Made by a program: the position numbers and the translations under genes. Positions 32,969 through 40,767 of a stretch of 64,000 bases of DNA are shown here, one piece after another (the stretch's first letter is position 1; each line of letters starts with the position of its first letter). Source of the stretch: Io17-Chloro-G2 sp034428715 (GTDB lineage Bacteria; Chloroflexota; Dehalococcoidia; Lucifugimonadales; UBA3495); NCBI GenBank assembly GCA_034428715.1, contig DAOUHE010000290.1, forward strand, positions 1 to 64,000. Reading direction: 5' to 3'. Below the pieces are notes generated by a model. It did not search any database. It saw only the letters and a list, made by a program, of their open reading frames with translations, and was not told the origin of the DNA.

Positions 32969-33617
32969 AGTTGAACGCTTGCTGACGTTCGAAGGGTATG
33001 GTAATAAGCAGGCGGCCTACTGGTTTCTTGGCATGGAGGAAGGCGGCGGCTCGATTGAACAACTGCGTAAACGGGCACAATCGTTTGAACCGGTAGAGGA
33101 TCTGCAATCTGCCGTTAAGAAAATTGGCATTGACATCAAAAAATACTCCCCGACGTGGCGGGTTATATCGACCTTAACAATGGCAATGCTAGGTAGGCTC
33201 GGATGGCGGGACAAATGTAGTGCCATCGAATATCAGGTCGACTCGCTGGGGCGTGCTCATGGGGATACTTTTCCGACAGAGTTGATGCCGCTGCCTTGCC
33301 CAAGGATAAACGATTGGCCGTACAAATCATTATTCAGGACCAAAGCCGAATACTTCTCTAAGATTCGACCCCGTCGGATCAAGTGGTTAAGGTCGGAGAT
33401 TTCGACGATAAAGCCAGCCTTCGTTATTTGCTATGGGAAAGGTAATTGGAGACATCATCAAGAGATATTTAGCGACGTTGCATTCCATGCCGAATTGAAT
33501 GAGGAGATCCGCCTCGGTCGCCTCGGGCACAGCACGATTCTTCTGTTACCGTTTTTATCACCTGACCTCGTCAAAAGGCCGCTAATTGAGGAAATCGCCG
33601 AGTTGTTGGGACAGTAG
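32940..33617 (+). CDS. Hypothetical protein, possibly a UDG-fold relative
   Basis: I do not recognise this 225-residue protein with confidence. It contains YWFLGMEEGGGSIEQLRKRA near the start, a short acidic and glycine-rich segment, and later AFVICYGKGNWRHHQEIF. The pattern of hydrophobic strands followed by G-E-E-G or Y-G-K-G-N loops recalls uncharacterised uracil-DNA-glycosylase-superfamily proteins of similar length, but no catalytic residue can be assigned. It begins inside the end of the DUF4392 gene, so it is likely cotranscribed. The codon use is more A/T-rich than its neighbours, which hints at transfer. Confidence 0.55.
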   Translation: MKETGFSKSEVERLLTFEGYGNKQAAYWFLGMEEGGGSIEQLRKRAQSFEPVEDLQSAVKKIGIDIKKYSPTWRVISTLTMAMLGRLGWRDKCSAIEYQVDSLGRAHGDTFPTELMPLPCPRINDWPYKSLFRTKAEYFSKIRPRRIKWLRSEISTIKPAFVICYGKGNWRHHQEIFSDVAFHAELNEEIRLGRLGHSTILLLPFLSPDLVKRPLIEEIAELLGQ

Positions 33618-33677
33618 CATTTGGACAGGAAATAAGAAGCAAATTGATTTAGCGAAAAAGAACGACTCCCCCCCGTT

Positions 33678-33698
33678 GTCTCCCATTCGCGGGGAGAC
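33678..33698. terminator. Bidirectional hairpin between convergent genes
   Basis: GTCTCCC (33678-33684) and GGGAGAC (33692-33698) form a 7-bp stem, followed on the plus strand by GGGTTTTC. It lies between the hypothetical gene (plus) and uvrB (minus), both of which end here, so it may terminate transcription from either side. Confidence 0.5.
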
Positions 33699-33726
33699 GG
33701 GTTTTCGGCTAGACACGGAGGCTTGC

Positions 33727-35745
33727 CTACTCCTCTACCCCAAACGAAGCGGGCGCCATGGTTTTTTCTTCTAGGGCTAGGAGGCGGCGGAGCTCGAAGA
33801 TCTCGTCGCGGAACTGGGCTGCTTTTTCGAATTTTAGCTCGCGGGCGGCTTCCTTCATCTGGGTTTCCATGTCTTTGACCACTTTGAACATGTCGGTCCG
33901 GGACATCTCCTCCCGCACCACGTTGTAGCGGCCCCGGTTCTCGGCGATGGCCTTGATGCCTTCGGTGATGTCGTGGACCTCTTTTTGGATGCTCCGGGGC
34001 ACGATGCCGTGTTCTTCGTTGTATTCGTTCTGTATGCCCCGCCGCCGGTAGGTCTCGTTGATGGCCCGGTCCATCGAGTCGGTCCGTTTATCGGCGTACA
34101 TGATCACGTGCCCGCTGGCGTGGCGGGCCGCCCGGCCGATGGTTTGGACCAGCGACGTGTCCGACCTCAAATAGCCCTCTTTATCAGCGTCCAAGATGGC
34201 CACCAGGCTCACCTCGGGCAGGTCCAGCCCCTCCCGCAACAGGTTGATGCCCACAATAACGTCATAGACCCCTAGGCGAAGGTCCCGCAGGATCTCCACC
34301 CGGTCCAGCGTCTGAACGTCTGAGTGCAGATAGTTGTTCCGGATACCCATCTCAGAAAGGTAGTCTGCCAATTCTTCGGCCATGCGCTTGGTCAGGGTAG
34401 TCACCAGGCAACGTTCGGCCCGATCAACCCTTTCCTTGATCCGCTGCAATAGGTCGTCAATCTGCCCTTCGGTGGGTTTGATCTCGATGGTCGGGTCCAG
34501 CAGGCCCGTGGGGCGGATGACCTGCTCCACCGTCACTGCGGCGTGTTGGCCTTCATATGGCCCCGGCGTTGCCGAAACGTAGACCACCTGGTTGATCCGC
34601 GACTCGTACTCCTCGAAATTCAAAGGCCTGTTATCCAGGGCTGAAGGCAGGCGGAACCCGAACTCCACCAGGGTCTTTTTTCTGGAAATATCCCCGTGGT
34701 ACATGCCCCGGACCTGGGGCAGGGTCATGTGGGACTCGTCGACAAACATCAGGAAGTCTTCCGGGAAATAGTCCAACAGGGTCCAGGGAGCGCTGCCGGC
34801 CGGCCGTTGCGATAGGTGACGTGCGTAGTTTTCCACCCCCGAGCAGAAACCGGTTTCCTGCAACATTTCCAGGTCGTAATGGGTACGGCTCTCCAGCCGG
34901 GCGGCTTCCAATACTTTTCCATCCTTACGAAGTAGACCCAAGCGTTCTTCCAGTTCCTCCTTGATGTCTACGATGGCCTTTTCAACCTTCTCCTTGGAGG
35001 TCACGAAGTGGTTGGCGGGGTAGATGGCCACCTCGGGCAGGTCGGCCAGCACTTCACCGGTCAGCGGGTCGACCTTGACGATGCGTTCCACCTCATCGCC
35101 GAAGAACTGGATACGCACGGCCGCATCCTCATAAGCGGGCACCAACTCCAACGTGTCGCCGCGGATGCGGAACTTGGCCCGGCTGAGGTCCATGTCGTTG
35201 CGCTCGTACTGCATGTCCACCAATTGGCGGACCAACCGGCTGCGGTTGCGGATCTCGCCGACGCTGACCTGGGCCACCAGGTTGAAATAATCTTCTGGGT
35301 CGCCCAGACCGTAGATACAGGACACCGAGGCCACGATCAGCACGTCGCGCCGGGTCAACAACGAGGTGGTGGCGGAAAGGCGCAGTTTGTCCAGTTCCTC
35401 GTTGACGCTGGAGTCCTTTTCGATATAGGTGTCCGACTGGGGCACGTAAGCTTCCGGCTGGTAATAATCGTAGTAGGAGACGAAGTATTCCACCGCGTTG
35501 TGGGGGAAGAATTCCTTGAACTCGGTGGCCAATTGGGCGGCCAGGGTTTTGTTGTGGGCCATCACCAGGGTGGGCCGCTGCACGTTCTGGACGATGTTGG
35601 CCATGGTGAAGGTCTTGCCGCTGCCGGTGACCCCCAACAAGGTCTGTTGGGTCAGGCCTTCCAGTACCCCGGCCGAAAGGCGTTCCACGGCGCCGGGTTG
35701 GTCGCCGGTCATTTGATATTCTGCAACTAGCTGGAATTCAGGCAT
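33727..35745 (-). CDS. uvrB: Excinuclease ABC subunit B
   Basis: This 672-residue protein is UvrB, the damage-verifying helicase of nucleotide excision repair. Walker A is LGVTGSGKT (38-46); the beta-hairpin that clamps DNA is in SYYDYYQPEAYVP (about 90-102); and YVSATPGPYE belongs to the helicase region. ARHASGHVIMYADK belongs to motif VI. The C-terminal UVR motif that binds UvrC (about 625-660: MEAAARELKFEKAAQFRDEI-type) is present. No uvrA or uvrC is near. A ParE-type toxin gene lies four bases upstream of the ATG on the same strand. Confidence 0.96.
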   Translation of the reverse strand: MPEFQLVAEYQMTGDQPGAVERLSAGVLEGLTQQTLLGVTGSGKTFTMANIVQNVQRPTLVMAHNKTLAAQLATEFKEFFPHNAVEYFVSYYDYYQPEAYVPQSDTYIEKDSSVNEELDKLRLSATTSLLTRRDVLIVASVSCIYGLGDPEDYFNLVAQVSVGEIRNRSRLVRQLVDMQYERNDMDLSRAKFRIRGDTLELVPAYEDAAVRIQFFGDEVERIVKVDPLTGEVLADLPEVAIYPANHFVTSKEKVEKAIVDIKEELEERLGLLRKDGKVLEAARLESRTHYDLEMLQETGFCSGVENYARHLSQRPAGSAPWTLLDYFPEDFLMFVDESHMTLPQVRGMYHGDISRKKTLVEFGFRLPSALDNRPLNFEEYESRINQVVYVSATPGPYEGQHAAVTVEQVIRPTGLLDPTIEIKPTEGQIDDLLQRIKERVDRAERCLVTTLTKRMAEELADYLSEMGIRNNYLHSDVQTLDRVEILRDLRLGVYDVIVGINLLREGLDLPEVSLVAILDADKEGYLRSDTSLVQTIGRAARHASGHVIMYADKRTDSMDRAINETYRRRGIQNEYNEEHGIVPRSIQKEVHDITEGIKAIAENRGRYNVVREEMSRTDMFKVVKDMETQMKEAARELKFEKAAQFRDEIFELRRLLALEEKTMAPASFGVEE

Positions 35746-35748
35746 ATT

Positions 35749-36036
35749 TTAAAGCTCTGGCGGCAGGATACGGGTGCTATGAATCACGGCAAGTACATCG
35801 ATTTGGTCAGCATGCAACTGGTAAATCAGCCGAAACGGTGGCTCTAAAAACTCTCTAATATCCCGCACCTGGTATTCAGGCACCTCTCTCCCCATTAGCG
35901 GAAAAACAGCGATTTGTTCCGAACGGTCGATTAGTCTTTCAATGATCCTTTGGGCATATAATGGCGAATCTTTGGAAATTTGTTCGAACAACGTGAGTAG
36001 GTGTTCAATCGCCGTGTTGGACCAGATCACCTTCAA
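35749..36036 (-). CDS. RelE/ParE-family toxin
   Basis: This 95-residue protein is a ParE/RelE-superfamily toxin: KVIWSNTAIEHLLTLFEQIS, a run SPLYAQRIIERLIDRSEQIA, then VFPLMGREVPEYQVRDIREF and YRLIYQL with the usual Arg and Tyr. These toxins either poison DNA gyrase (ParE) or cut mRNA at the ribosome (RelE). The family cannot be decided here. Its start overlaps the preceding antitoxin stop by four bases (ATGA). It ends four bases before the uvrB start, so the module may drive uvrB expression or be cotranscribed with it. Confidence 0.87.
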   Translation of the reverse strand: MKVIWSNTAIEHLLTLFEQISKDSPLYAQRIIERLIDRSEQIAVFPLMGREVPEYQVRDIREFLEPPFRLIYQLHADQIDVLAVIHSTRILPPEL

Positions 36037-36227
36037 GTCGAAAGGCCGAATCTCGCTCGAACTTCTTGTATATCCAGGGTACGTCCGGCGCCGGCGTCGG
36101 AAATTCCGGACTCGATTGCCTGCCGGACATATATTCGGTACATCAAGTCCTCCCAGGTTGCATCCTCAGGCAACTCTTCAATCAAACGCCGGGCTTCTGT
36201 TTTAACGTTTGTCCTTTCCATGGTCAA
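36033..36227 (-). CDS. Antitoxin partner of the ParE/RelE toxin
   Basis: The 64-residue acidic protein starts MTMERTNVKTEARRLIEELP and ends VRARFGLST. It has a helical pattern like antitoxins paired with ParE toxins, but no well-known domain. The stop overlaps the toxin start by four bases, and the antitoxin-first order fits a type II module. The alternative start at the third codon (MERTN) is equally possible. Confidence 0.7.
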   Translation of the reverse strand: MTMERTNVKTEARRLIEELPEDATWEDLMYRIYVRQAIESGISDAGAGRTLDIQEVRARFGLST

Positions 36228-36244
36228 CCTCTAACGATAATGTT

Positions 36245-36601
36245 CTACAGCCAAAGGGCGTCGACAGGCACCAACCGCTGCTCAACCGGGTCAACCGCAA
36301 GCAAAAAGGCCTCCAGGGTATGTGCGCCAATCAACGCCGTAGCGTCTGGCGGTCCGAATATACAGATAATAGTCCGCCTAGCTCCATCCAGTTCAGCCAT
36401 TACCTCACCCATTTGGTGCTCCACCACCCGGCCATCCGCTAGCCGAAGGCGGGCGTTCCACTGCGGTACCACTCCCAGACTCGCCAGCATGGTCGCCGGC
36501 ACCGACGAGAATGTCGCGCCGGTATCCACCAACCCGTCGAGCGTTTCGGTTCGATCGCTAACCGGAGATATCAAGGTTACGGGATGGCTAAATGTCCCCA
36601 C
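36245..36601 (-). CDS. Retropepsin-like aspartic protease (clan AA)
   Basis: This 118-residue protein has the single-lobe retropepsin fold: LDGLVDTGATFSSVPATMLA (about 21-40) carries the catalytic D-T-G, and ALIGAHTLEAFLLAVDP provides the matching second hydrophobic-Gly strand. Such clan AA proteases are active as dimers. Bacterial examples are often associated with mobile or accessory genes, and their targets are unknown. It sits just upstream of the toxin-antitoxin module on the same strand and may be cotranscribed with it. Confidence 0.82.
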   Translation of the reverse strand: MGTFSHPVTLISPVSDRTETLDGLVDTGATFSSVPATMLASLGVVPQWNARLRLADGRVVEHQMGEVMAELDGARRTIICIFGPPDATALIGAHTLEAFLLAVDPVEQRLVPVDALWL

Positions 36602-36720
36602 GTTTATTCCTTTCTGGAGACTGCAAAGACATAATTTATCTTAATGCCTGCCCTTCACGGCCCGTTCCACACCATATATCATACCAGCCGCCGGGATATC
36701 AGCCGACTGGCACGACGCCG

Positions 36721-37308
36721 TCATCCACCCGCCGCGCTCAGATGCTGTAGGGCTAGCCGGATCAGGTCTTCAAGGGTTGAATCTTCTGTGCGGTCCACGG
36801 CCGACAGGGCCCTTCTTGCCTCGGGAGTCGAGTACCCCAAGGCCGTCAACGCGGCGATGATCTCCGCCCCCTCGCTGAGAACGCCCAACGATGGCTCCGC
36901 CTCGTCCAACTCCACTTTACCTTTGAGGTCCAGGATGATTCGGCTGGCCGTGCGCTGGCCCACACCGGGGGCGGCATTCAGCGCGGCCACGTCGGCGGTG
37001 GCGATGGCCTGGCGCAACCCCGGTGCTCCAAGGGACGATAACAAGGCCAGACCGATGCGGGGTCCCACTCCGGAGACACCCGTCAGCAGCAGGAATAGCT
37101 CCATGGATGCCGCTGAGGGAAAACCGTAGATGATGGGCTGCTCGTCGCGGATCCTCAAATGGGTGAACAGGCTAACCTTGCTTCCTTGTGGTCCCAGGTC
37201 ATTGATCGCCGAGGTAGGCACAAATACCTGAAGCGTCACCCCGCCCAGGTTGATGTAGACCCAATCTTGACCAACGGTATCCAGAATGCCCTGGACGCGA
37301 ACGATCAC
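36721..37308 (-). CDS. ruvA: Holliday junction branch-migration protein RuvA
   Basis: RuvA binds four-way DNA junctions and loads the RuvB motor. The 195-residue protein starts MIVRVQGILDTVGQDWVYIN (OB domain), has the helix-hairpin-helix pair FLLLTGVSGVGPRIGLALLS and LNAAPGVGQRTASRIILDLK, and ends with the domain III that contacts RuvB (IIAALTALGYSTPEARRALS). It follows ruvC by 13 bases on the same strand; ruvB is not present in this run. Confidence 0.94.
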   Translation of the reverse strand: MIVRVQGILDTVGQDWVYINLGGVTLQVFVPTSAINDLGPQGSKVSLFTHLRIRDEQPIIYGFPSAASMELFLLLTGVSGVGPRIGLALLSSLGAPGLRQAIATADVAALNAAPGVGQRTASRIILDLKGKVELDEAEPSLGVLSEGAEIIAALTALGYSTPEARRALSAVDRTEDSTLEDLIRLALQHLSAAGG

Positions 37309-37321
37309 CCGCTACCTCTCC

Positions 37322-37843
37322 CTATCTCTCTGAACCGGGCTGTATCTCCCGGCCGAGGGCGTTATCCGCCTGACACTGGATGACATGACAAAGACAGACG
37401 GACAGGGCATCGGCGGCGTCGGATTCGGGGAGTTCTTTTAGGCCCAGGGTAATGGTGACGCTGCGCTGCATTTGCTCCTTGGTGGCCGCGCCGTAGTCCG
37501 CCACCGAACTCTTCACCTGCGCCGGGGTATAGCGGAAAATGGGCACGCCCTGGCCGGCGGCGCCGATCAGGACCACCGCTTGGGCCTGCCCCACGGCCAG
37601 AGCAGGCCCGACAAAAAGGCGTTCGCCTTTGCCCAAAAATGGCTCCTCAACGGCAATGGCGTCGGGCTGAAAGATACTGATCATATTGAGGACGTGGGTG
37701 TACATCTGGTACAGGCGCTGTTCCAGAGGCATGGATTTGGGGAGGGCGATGACGCCGTAATCGTCGGCTTCCGAACGGGAACCAAAATCAACCACGCCGT
37801 ATCCCATCCGGATGGTTCCTGGATCAAACCCCAATACCCGCAT
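37322..37843 (-). CDS. ruvC: Holliday junction resolvase RuvC
   Basis: This 173-residue protein is RuvC, the endonuclease that cuts Holliday junctions. It begins MRVLGFDPGTIRMGYGV with catalytic Asp7, carries AVEEPFLGKGE with the second acidic residue, and LKELPESDAADALSVCLCH with the final Asp residues. It is directly upstream of ruvA, the usual ruvC-ruvA order. A good start is the ATG at 37843. Confidence 0.94.
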   Translation of the reverse strand: MRVLGFDPGTIRMGYGVVDFGSRSEADDYGVIALPKSMPLEQRLYQMYTHVLNMISIFQPDAIAVEEPFLGKGERLFVGPALAVGQAQAVVLIGAAGQGVPIFRYTPAQVKSSVADYGAATKEQMQRSVTITLGLKELPESDAADALSVCLCHVIQCQADNALGREIQPGSER

Positions 37844-38162
37844 GACTACACCACACTTAAATCTGGGTACCCGTTAAGGAATTACGGAGGAAGCGAAGCC
37901 GCAGCCATTGAGCATCAATGCCGCCTTCCAGTCAACCTGCTTGTTAGATAACCGTCCGGCGTCACTCTGATGCCTGCGACGGATTTTATCCTGAGAAGGT
38001 TCTGGAGCAGGGTTGTGTCCCCCGGCCCCAGATGCTTCGCCGCTGCCGCAGGCCCCGCATGACATTTTCTTTTTAGGCGGCGAACCCCTGTAGAATCATA
38101 AACATTCAGGCAGACGGAGAAGCCAATACTGCCTGCCCGCGCATTTGGTGAAAGCAAGGTAT
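37844..38162. other. Gene-free stretch with one R2 repeat
   Basis: No coding sequence is supported here. The main recognisable element is the repeat at 38026-38065. Short ORFs on the minus strand translate the repeat or nothing recognisable. Confidence 0.6.
38026..38065 (-). repeat. Dispersed repeat family R2, GC-rich variant
   Basis: On the minus strand it begins TGTCATGCGGGGCCTGCGGC and ends GAAGCATCTGGGG, close to the copy at 31973-32011. It lies between ruvC and yebC. Confidence 0.6.
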
Positions 38163-38927
38163 TTAGGAGTCGGCTTGATACCTCTCCAGAACCTCGAGCG
38201 GAAAATCGGCGTTCGTGTAGGCCTTTTGAACATCCTCCAACTCTTCCAAGTGATCCAAAAGCTTGAGGGTCTGTTCGGCGGCGTGGGATTCCAACAGAAC
38301 TGTGGTCTTGGGCACCATGGATATCTCAGCCGAGTCCAGGTTGACATTCTCATCCGCCAAGGCCTGGCGAACTTCTTGAAGTTTTTCCGGTGGAGTGTGG
38401 ATCTCCAAAACCCCATCGTCCATGTCGATGTCTTCGGCGCCGGCGTCTATGGCGATCAAGCCCAGTTCTTCGCCGCTTGATTCATCGGACACTTCCAGGG
38501 TTATCACTCCCCTGCTCTCGAAATTCCATGCCACGCAACCGCTCTCTCCCAGGCTTCCGCCACCCTTGGTGAATGTGGAGCGAATCTCGGCCGCCGCCCG
38601 GTTACGGTTGGTGGTGACCGCCTGCAACAGGATGGCGCCGCCGCCGGGCCCATAACCCTCGTAGGTCATCTCTTCCAAGTCGTCACCAGAGCCGGGTCCT
38701 CCACCGGCGCCACGTTTGACCGCCCTTGAGATGCTATCCGAGGGCATGTTGCCTGCCTTGGCTTTGTCCAGGGCCAGGCGCAAACGAAAGTTCATATCAG
38801 GGTCGTCGCCGCCGCTCTTGGCGGCCAGCGTTATATCCCGGCTTAGTTTGGTGAAAAGAGCCCCTCGTTTGGCGTCTGCCGCTCCTTTCTGGTGCTTTAT
38901 GGTGGACCATTTCGAGTGACCCGACAT
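38163..38927 (-). CDS. YebC/PmpR-family protein
   Basis: This 254-residue protein is a full-length YebC/PmpR family member. It begins MSGHSKWSTIKHQKGAADAK and has the central NMPSDSISRAVKRG stretch (about 60-73), followed by MTYEGYGPGGGAILLQAVT. Family members act as DNA-binding transcription regulators or as translation factors that help ribosomes through proline-rich stretches; sequence does not decide which. It lies between rimM and ruvC/ruvA on the same strand, a position shared with many bacteria. Confidence 0.93.
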   Translation of the reverse strand: MSGHSKWSTIKHQKGAADAKRGALFTKLSRDITLAAKSGGDDPDMNFRLRLALDKAKAGNMPSDSISRAVKRGAGGGPGSGDDLEEMTYEGYGPGGGAILLQAVTTNRNRAAAEIRSTFTKGGGSLGESGCVAWNFESRGVITLEVSDESSGEELGLIAIDAGAEDIDMDDGVLEIHTPPEKLQEVRQALADENVNLDSAEISMVPKTTVLLESHAAEQTLKLLDHLEELEDVQKAYTNADFPLEVLERYQADS

Positions 38928-39022
38928 ATAGCCCTCCTATACCTGTTTGTCAGTTACGTGTTTGCCAGCCGCTTACCAGATTTTAGCATCGCCATTTGTT
39001 CGGGTCAAAGCGGAATCAGGGC

Positions 39023-39652
39023 TCATCGAAGGCCGTTTGGCAGCGATACAACCATCACGCCATCGTCCAGCCTAACTTCGTTGATCACGCTTTTCAGGGC
39101 CGGGATCAAAATCTCGGACTTGCCTTCAGAGACCACGTAAACATCGTTGCTGCCGGTTTCTAGGATGTCGGTGATCTCTCCCAGTGCTTCGCCTTGGTCC
39201 GTAAGCACTTTTAGTCCCAATAGTTGGAAGTGGAACCACTCACCTTCGGGCAGCGGAGGCGCGGCTTCCGCGGGGACGGTTATCATCTGCTCGACCATCT
39301 TTTGCGCCGCGGCAGAGTCGTCTATTCCGTGGAGGGTCAACAAGATCTGCCCATGGCGGAAAAATCCCGATGCGGCAATGGTGAACGCGGTGCCATTTAT
39401 GTAAACCACGCCTCCCGCCTGAAACCGTTGGGGAACATCACTCAGTACTTTAACTCGCATCTGGCCGTTAAGTCCGTGAGCTCTGATGACGCAGCCAACG
39501 ATAATCTGTTCGCCGGTAGGCCCGATCGAAGAAACAGGGGAATAATCCGGGGAAGCTTCTGGTGAGTGATGCCCCAATTCCCCCAGGGTATCGTACTGTG
39601 AGATATCCTCGGTGTTGTCGCCTTGAGACGGGGGTGTGTCAGAGGAGGACAT
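39023..39652 (-). CDS. rimM: Ribosome maturation factor RimM, extended N-terminus
   Basis: RimM is needed for 16S rRNA processing and binds ribosomal protein S19. The 209-residue protein has the RimM N-terminal barrel from about residue 50 (IIVGCVIRAHGLNGQMRVKV) and the PRC-barrel at the end (FQLLGLKVLTDQGEALGEIT). The first 45 residues, acidic and Ser/Pro-rich (MSSSDTPPSQGDNTEDISQY), are extra compared with standard RimM. It follows khpA by 42 bases; trmD and rplS, the usual next genes, are missing here and yebC follows instead. Confidence 0.88.
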   Translation of the reverse strand: MSSSDTPPSQGDNTEDISQYDTLGELGHHSPEASPDYSPVSSIGPTGEQIIVGCVIRAHGLNGQMRVKVLSDVPQRFQAGGVVYINGTAFTIAASGFFRHGQILLTLHGIDDSAAAQKMVEQMITVPAEAAPPLPEGEWFHFQLLGLKVLTDQGEALGEITDILETGSNDVYVVSEGKSEILIPALKSVINEVRLDDGVMVVSLPNGLR

Positions 39653-39694
39653 ATCAAGAAGGGCCGAGGGGAGAGATTCGACTGAGGGAGTGGC

Positions 39695-39922
39695 CTATAC
39701 GATCTCCAAATTTGCGTGGGTTCCATCTTTGACGGCCGCTACTCGAAGCAATACGCGCATCGCTTGGGCTACCCTGCCTTGGCGGCCGATGACTTTGCCC
39801 TTGTCTTCGGGCGCCACTTCCAGGCGAAATATCACTCGTCCATCCTCCACGTCCTCAGTGACCGTTACAGCATCGGGGTTACTGGCTAGGGATCGGGCGA
39901 TGTATTCGATCAGCTCTTTCAT
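39695..39922 (-). CDS. khpA: KH-domain RNA-binding protein KhpA
   Basis: The 75-residue protein is a single KH domain with the GXXG loop as GKVIGRQGRVAQAMRVLLRV. KhpA works with KhpB as a global RNA chaperone in Gram-positive-type bacteria. The gene lies between rpsP and rimM, the common position. Its start overlaps the rpsP stop by one base, so translation is coupled. Confidence 0.93.
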   Translation of the reverse strand: MKELIEYIARSLASNPDAVTVTEDVEDGRVIFRLEVAPEDKGKVIGRQGRVAQAMRVLLRVAAVKDGTHANLEIV

Positions 39923-40395
39923 TATTCGGGAGCCTCACCGGAGGCGTCACCGCCGCCTGAGGAATCATCATCCGCCGCTGGAGCGGGTTCATCGGCTGAA
40001 TCTTCCGGGGCTGAATCTTCCGGGGCTGAGTCTTCTGGGGCTGAGTCTTCCGAGAGGTCCTCGGCGACCGCGGTAGCGGCAGGCGCGGTTTGCACCAGAG
40101 TAGCTGGTTCCGGCGCCGCCTCTTTACGCTGGGGAGACTGATTCACCGGGTCCCGTTCGATTATCTCTTGCCATTGAAGGATCCGTTTGACGGCGTCCGA
40201 CGGCTGAGCGCCTTTGCTCAACCACTCTTCAGCCCGGTCTTTTTTGATGGTTACTGCCGGGGGGTCGGCCATAGGGTCATAATTGCCGATCCATTCGAGA
40301 TAGGCTCCGTCCCGCGGCGCTCTCACGTCGGCCACCACGATCCTGTATGACGGTCTCCCTCTCTTTCCGACCCTTCTAAGCCGAATCCGTAGCAT
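39922..40395 (-). CDS. rpsP: Ribosomal protein S16 with acidic repeat tail
   Basis: S16 is a small-subunit assembly protein. The first 80 residues are typical: MLRIRLRRVGKRGRPSYRIV and RIGNYDPMADPP-like segments, with SKGAQPSDAVKRIL. Beyond residue 90 the protein adds a long acidic tail with four EDSAP-type pentapeptides, encoded by a 15-bp tandem repeat (39994-40053). At 157 residues it is nearly twice the common length. A leader with an attenuator-like structure lies upstream (40531-40797). The gene starts an operon with khpA and rimM. Confidence 0.93.
   Translation of the reverse strand: MLRIRLRRVGKRGRPSYRIVVADVRAPRDGAYLEWIGNYDPMADPPAVTIKKDRAEEWLSKGAQPSDAVKRILQWQEIIERDPVNQSPQRKEAAPEPATLVQTAPAATAVAEDLSEDSAPEDSAPEDSAPEDSADEPAPAADDDSSGGGDASGEAPE
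39994..40053 (-). repeat. Four 15-bp tandem repeats inside rpsP
   Basis: Four near-identical 15-base units on the plus strand read GGCTGAATCTTCCGG with small changes. Each encodes about one PEDSA pentapeptide of the S16 tail. The unit keeps the reading frame, so copy number could change without a frameshift. Confidence 0.85.
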
Positions 40396-40530
40396 ATATA
40401 CTCCGCAATGTTAGATTAATGTTGGATTTTTAGTGCTTATTCGCGATGGGATTTTAAGGCTGGCCTCTGGCAAGGTAAAAATTCAGACGATGGTGGAGGC
40501 CGATTTTCGTTGGTGGATTATCGCCAGAAT

Positions 40531-40621
40531 AAAAAAGGGCCGGGCCCAGCCATTCTGTCGTTTACTGTCCCCGTGGACTCACGAGTCCTGGGGCGATGGT
40601 AGACACAGGCCTGGGCCCGAC
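40531..40621 (-). terminator. Attenuator-type terminator upstream of rpsP
   Basis: On the minus strand GTCGGGCCCAG (40621-40611) can pair with CTGGGCCCGGC (40549-40539), 11 base pairs with one G-U wobble, followed by CC and six T residues (40536-40531). The 60-base loop contains its own small hairpin, GGACT-CGTG-AGTCC. The terminator ends 136 bases before the rpsP start. It cannot coexist with the helix at 40590-40701. Confidence 0.6.
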
Positions 40622-40701
40622 GTACGGGTTCTCGTATATAGTCTGTAACGGCTAGGTTACGATCACCTCGTCGTGTCCAGACAGATGCCTACCATCGCCC
40701 C
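40590..40701 (-). promoter_or_regulatory. Antiterminator-type long-range helix
   Basis: On the minus strand GGGGCGATGGTAG (40701-40689, within codons 8-12 of the leader ORF) is perfectly complementary to CTACCATCGCCCC (40602-40590). It can extend to about 17 pairs with two wobbles. It encloses the 5' arm of the terminator helix, so only one of the two helices can form. Translation of the leader ORF would block this helix. Confidence 0.6.
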
Positions 40702-40723
40702 TGCGTGTTAAACTATCATCCAT
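40652..40723 (-). CDS. Putative 23-residue leader peptide of the rpsP operon
   Basis: On the minus strand an ATG at 40723 is preceded by AAAGGAGGTG (40740-40731), a perfect Shine-Dalgarno sequence with nine-base spacing, one of the strongest in the window. It opens a 23-codon frame, MDDSLTRRGDGRHLSGHDEV followed by IVT, ending in TAG. Codons 8-12 contain one arm of the antiterminator helix. The stop lies in a small hairpin loop (GTAAC-CTAGCC-GTTAC). The strong ribosome site, promoter and pairing make it a likely leader peptide of an attenuator. The peptide sequence itself gives no hint of which amino acid or factor is sensed. It is too short for ordinary gene calling. Confidence 0.5.
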   Translation of the reverse strand: MDDSLTRRGDGRHLSGHDEVIVT

Positions 40724-40767
40724 GCGCATTCACCTCCTTTATCAGATTCCCGCCAAGCGGTTGATGT

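Noticed and set aside
35008..35730. A 240-codon plus-strand ORF
   Set aside because: Antisense shadow of uvrB with biased composition.
40531..40740. The rpsP leader as SRP RNA, tmRNA or RNase P RNA
   Set aside because: None of their conserved motifs are present: no GGAAGGAAGC-type SRP loop and no tRNA-like ends.
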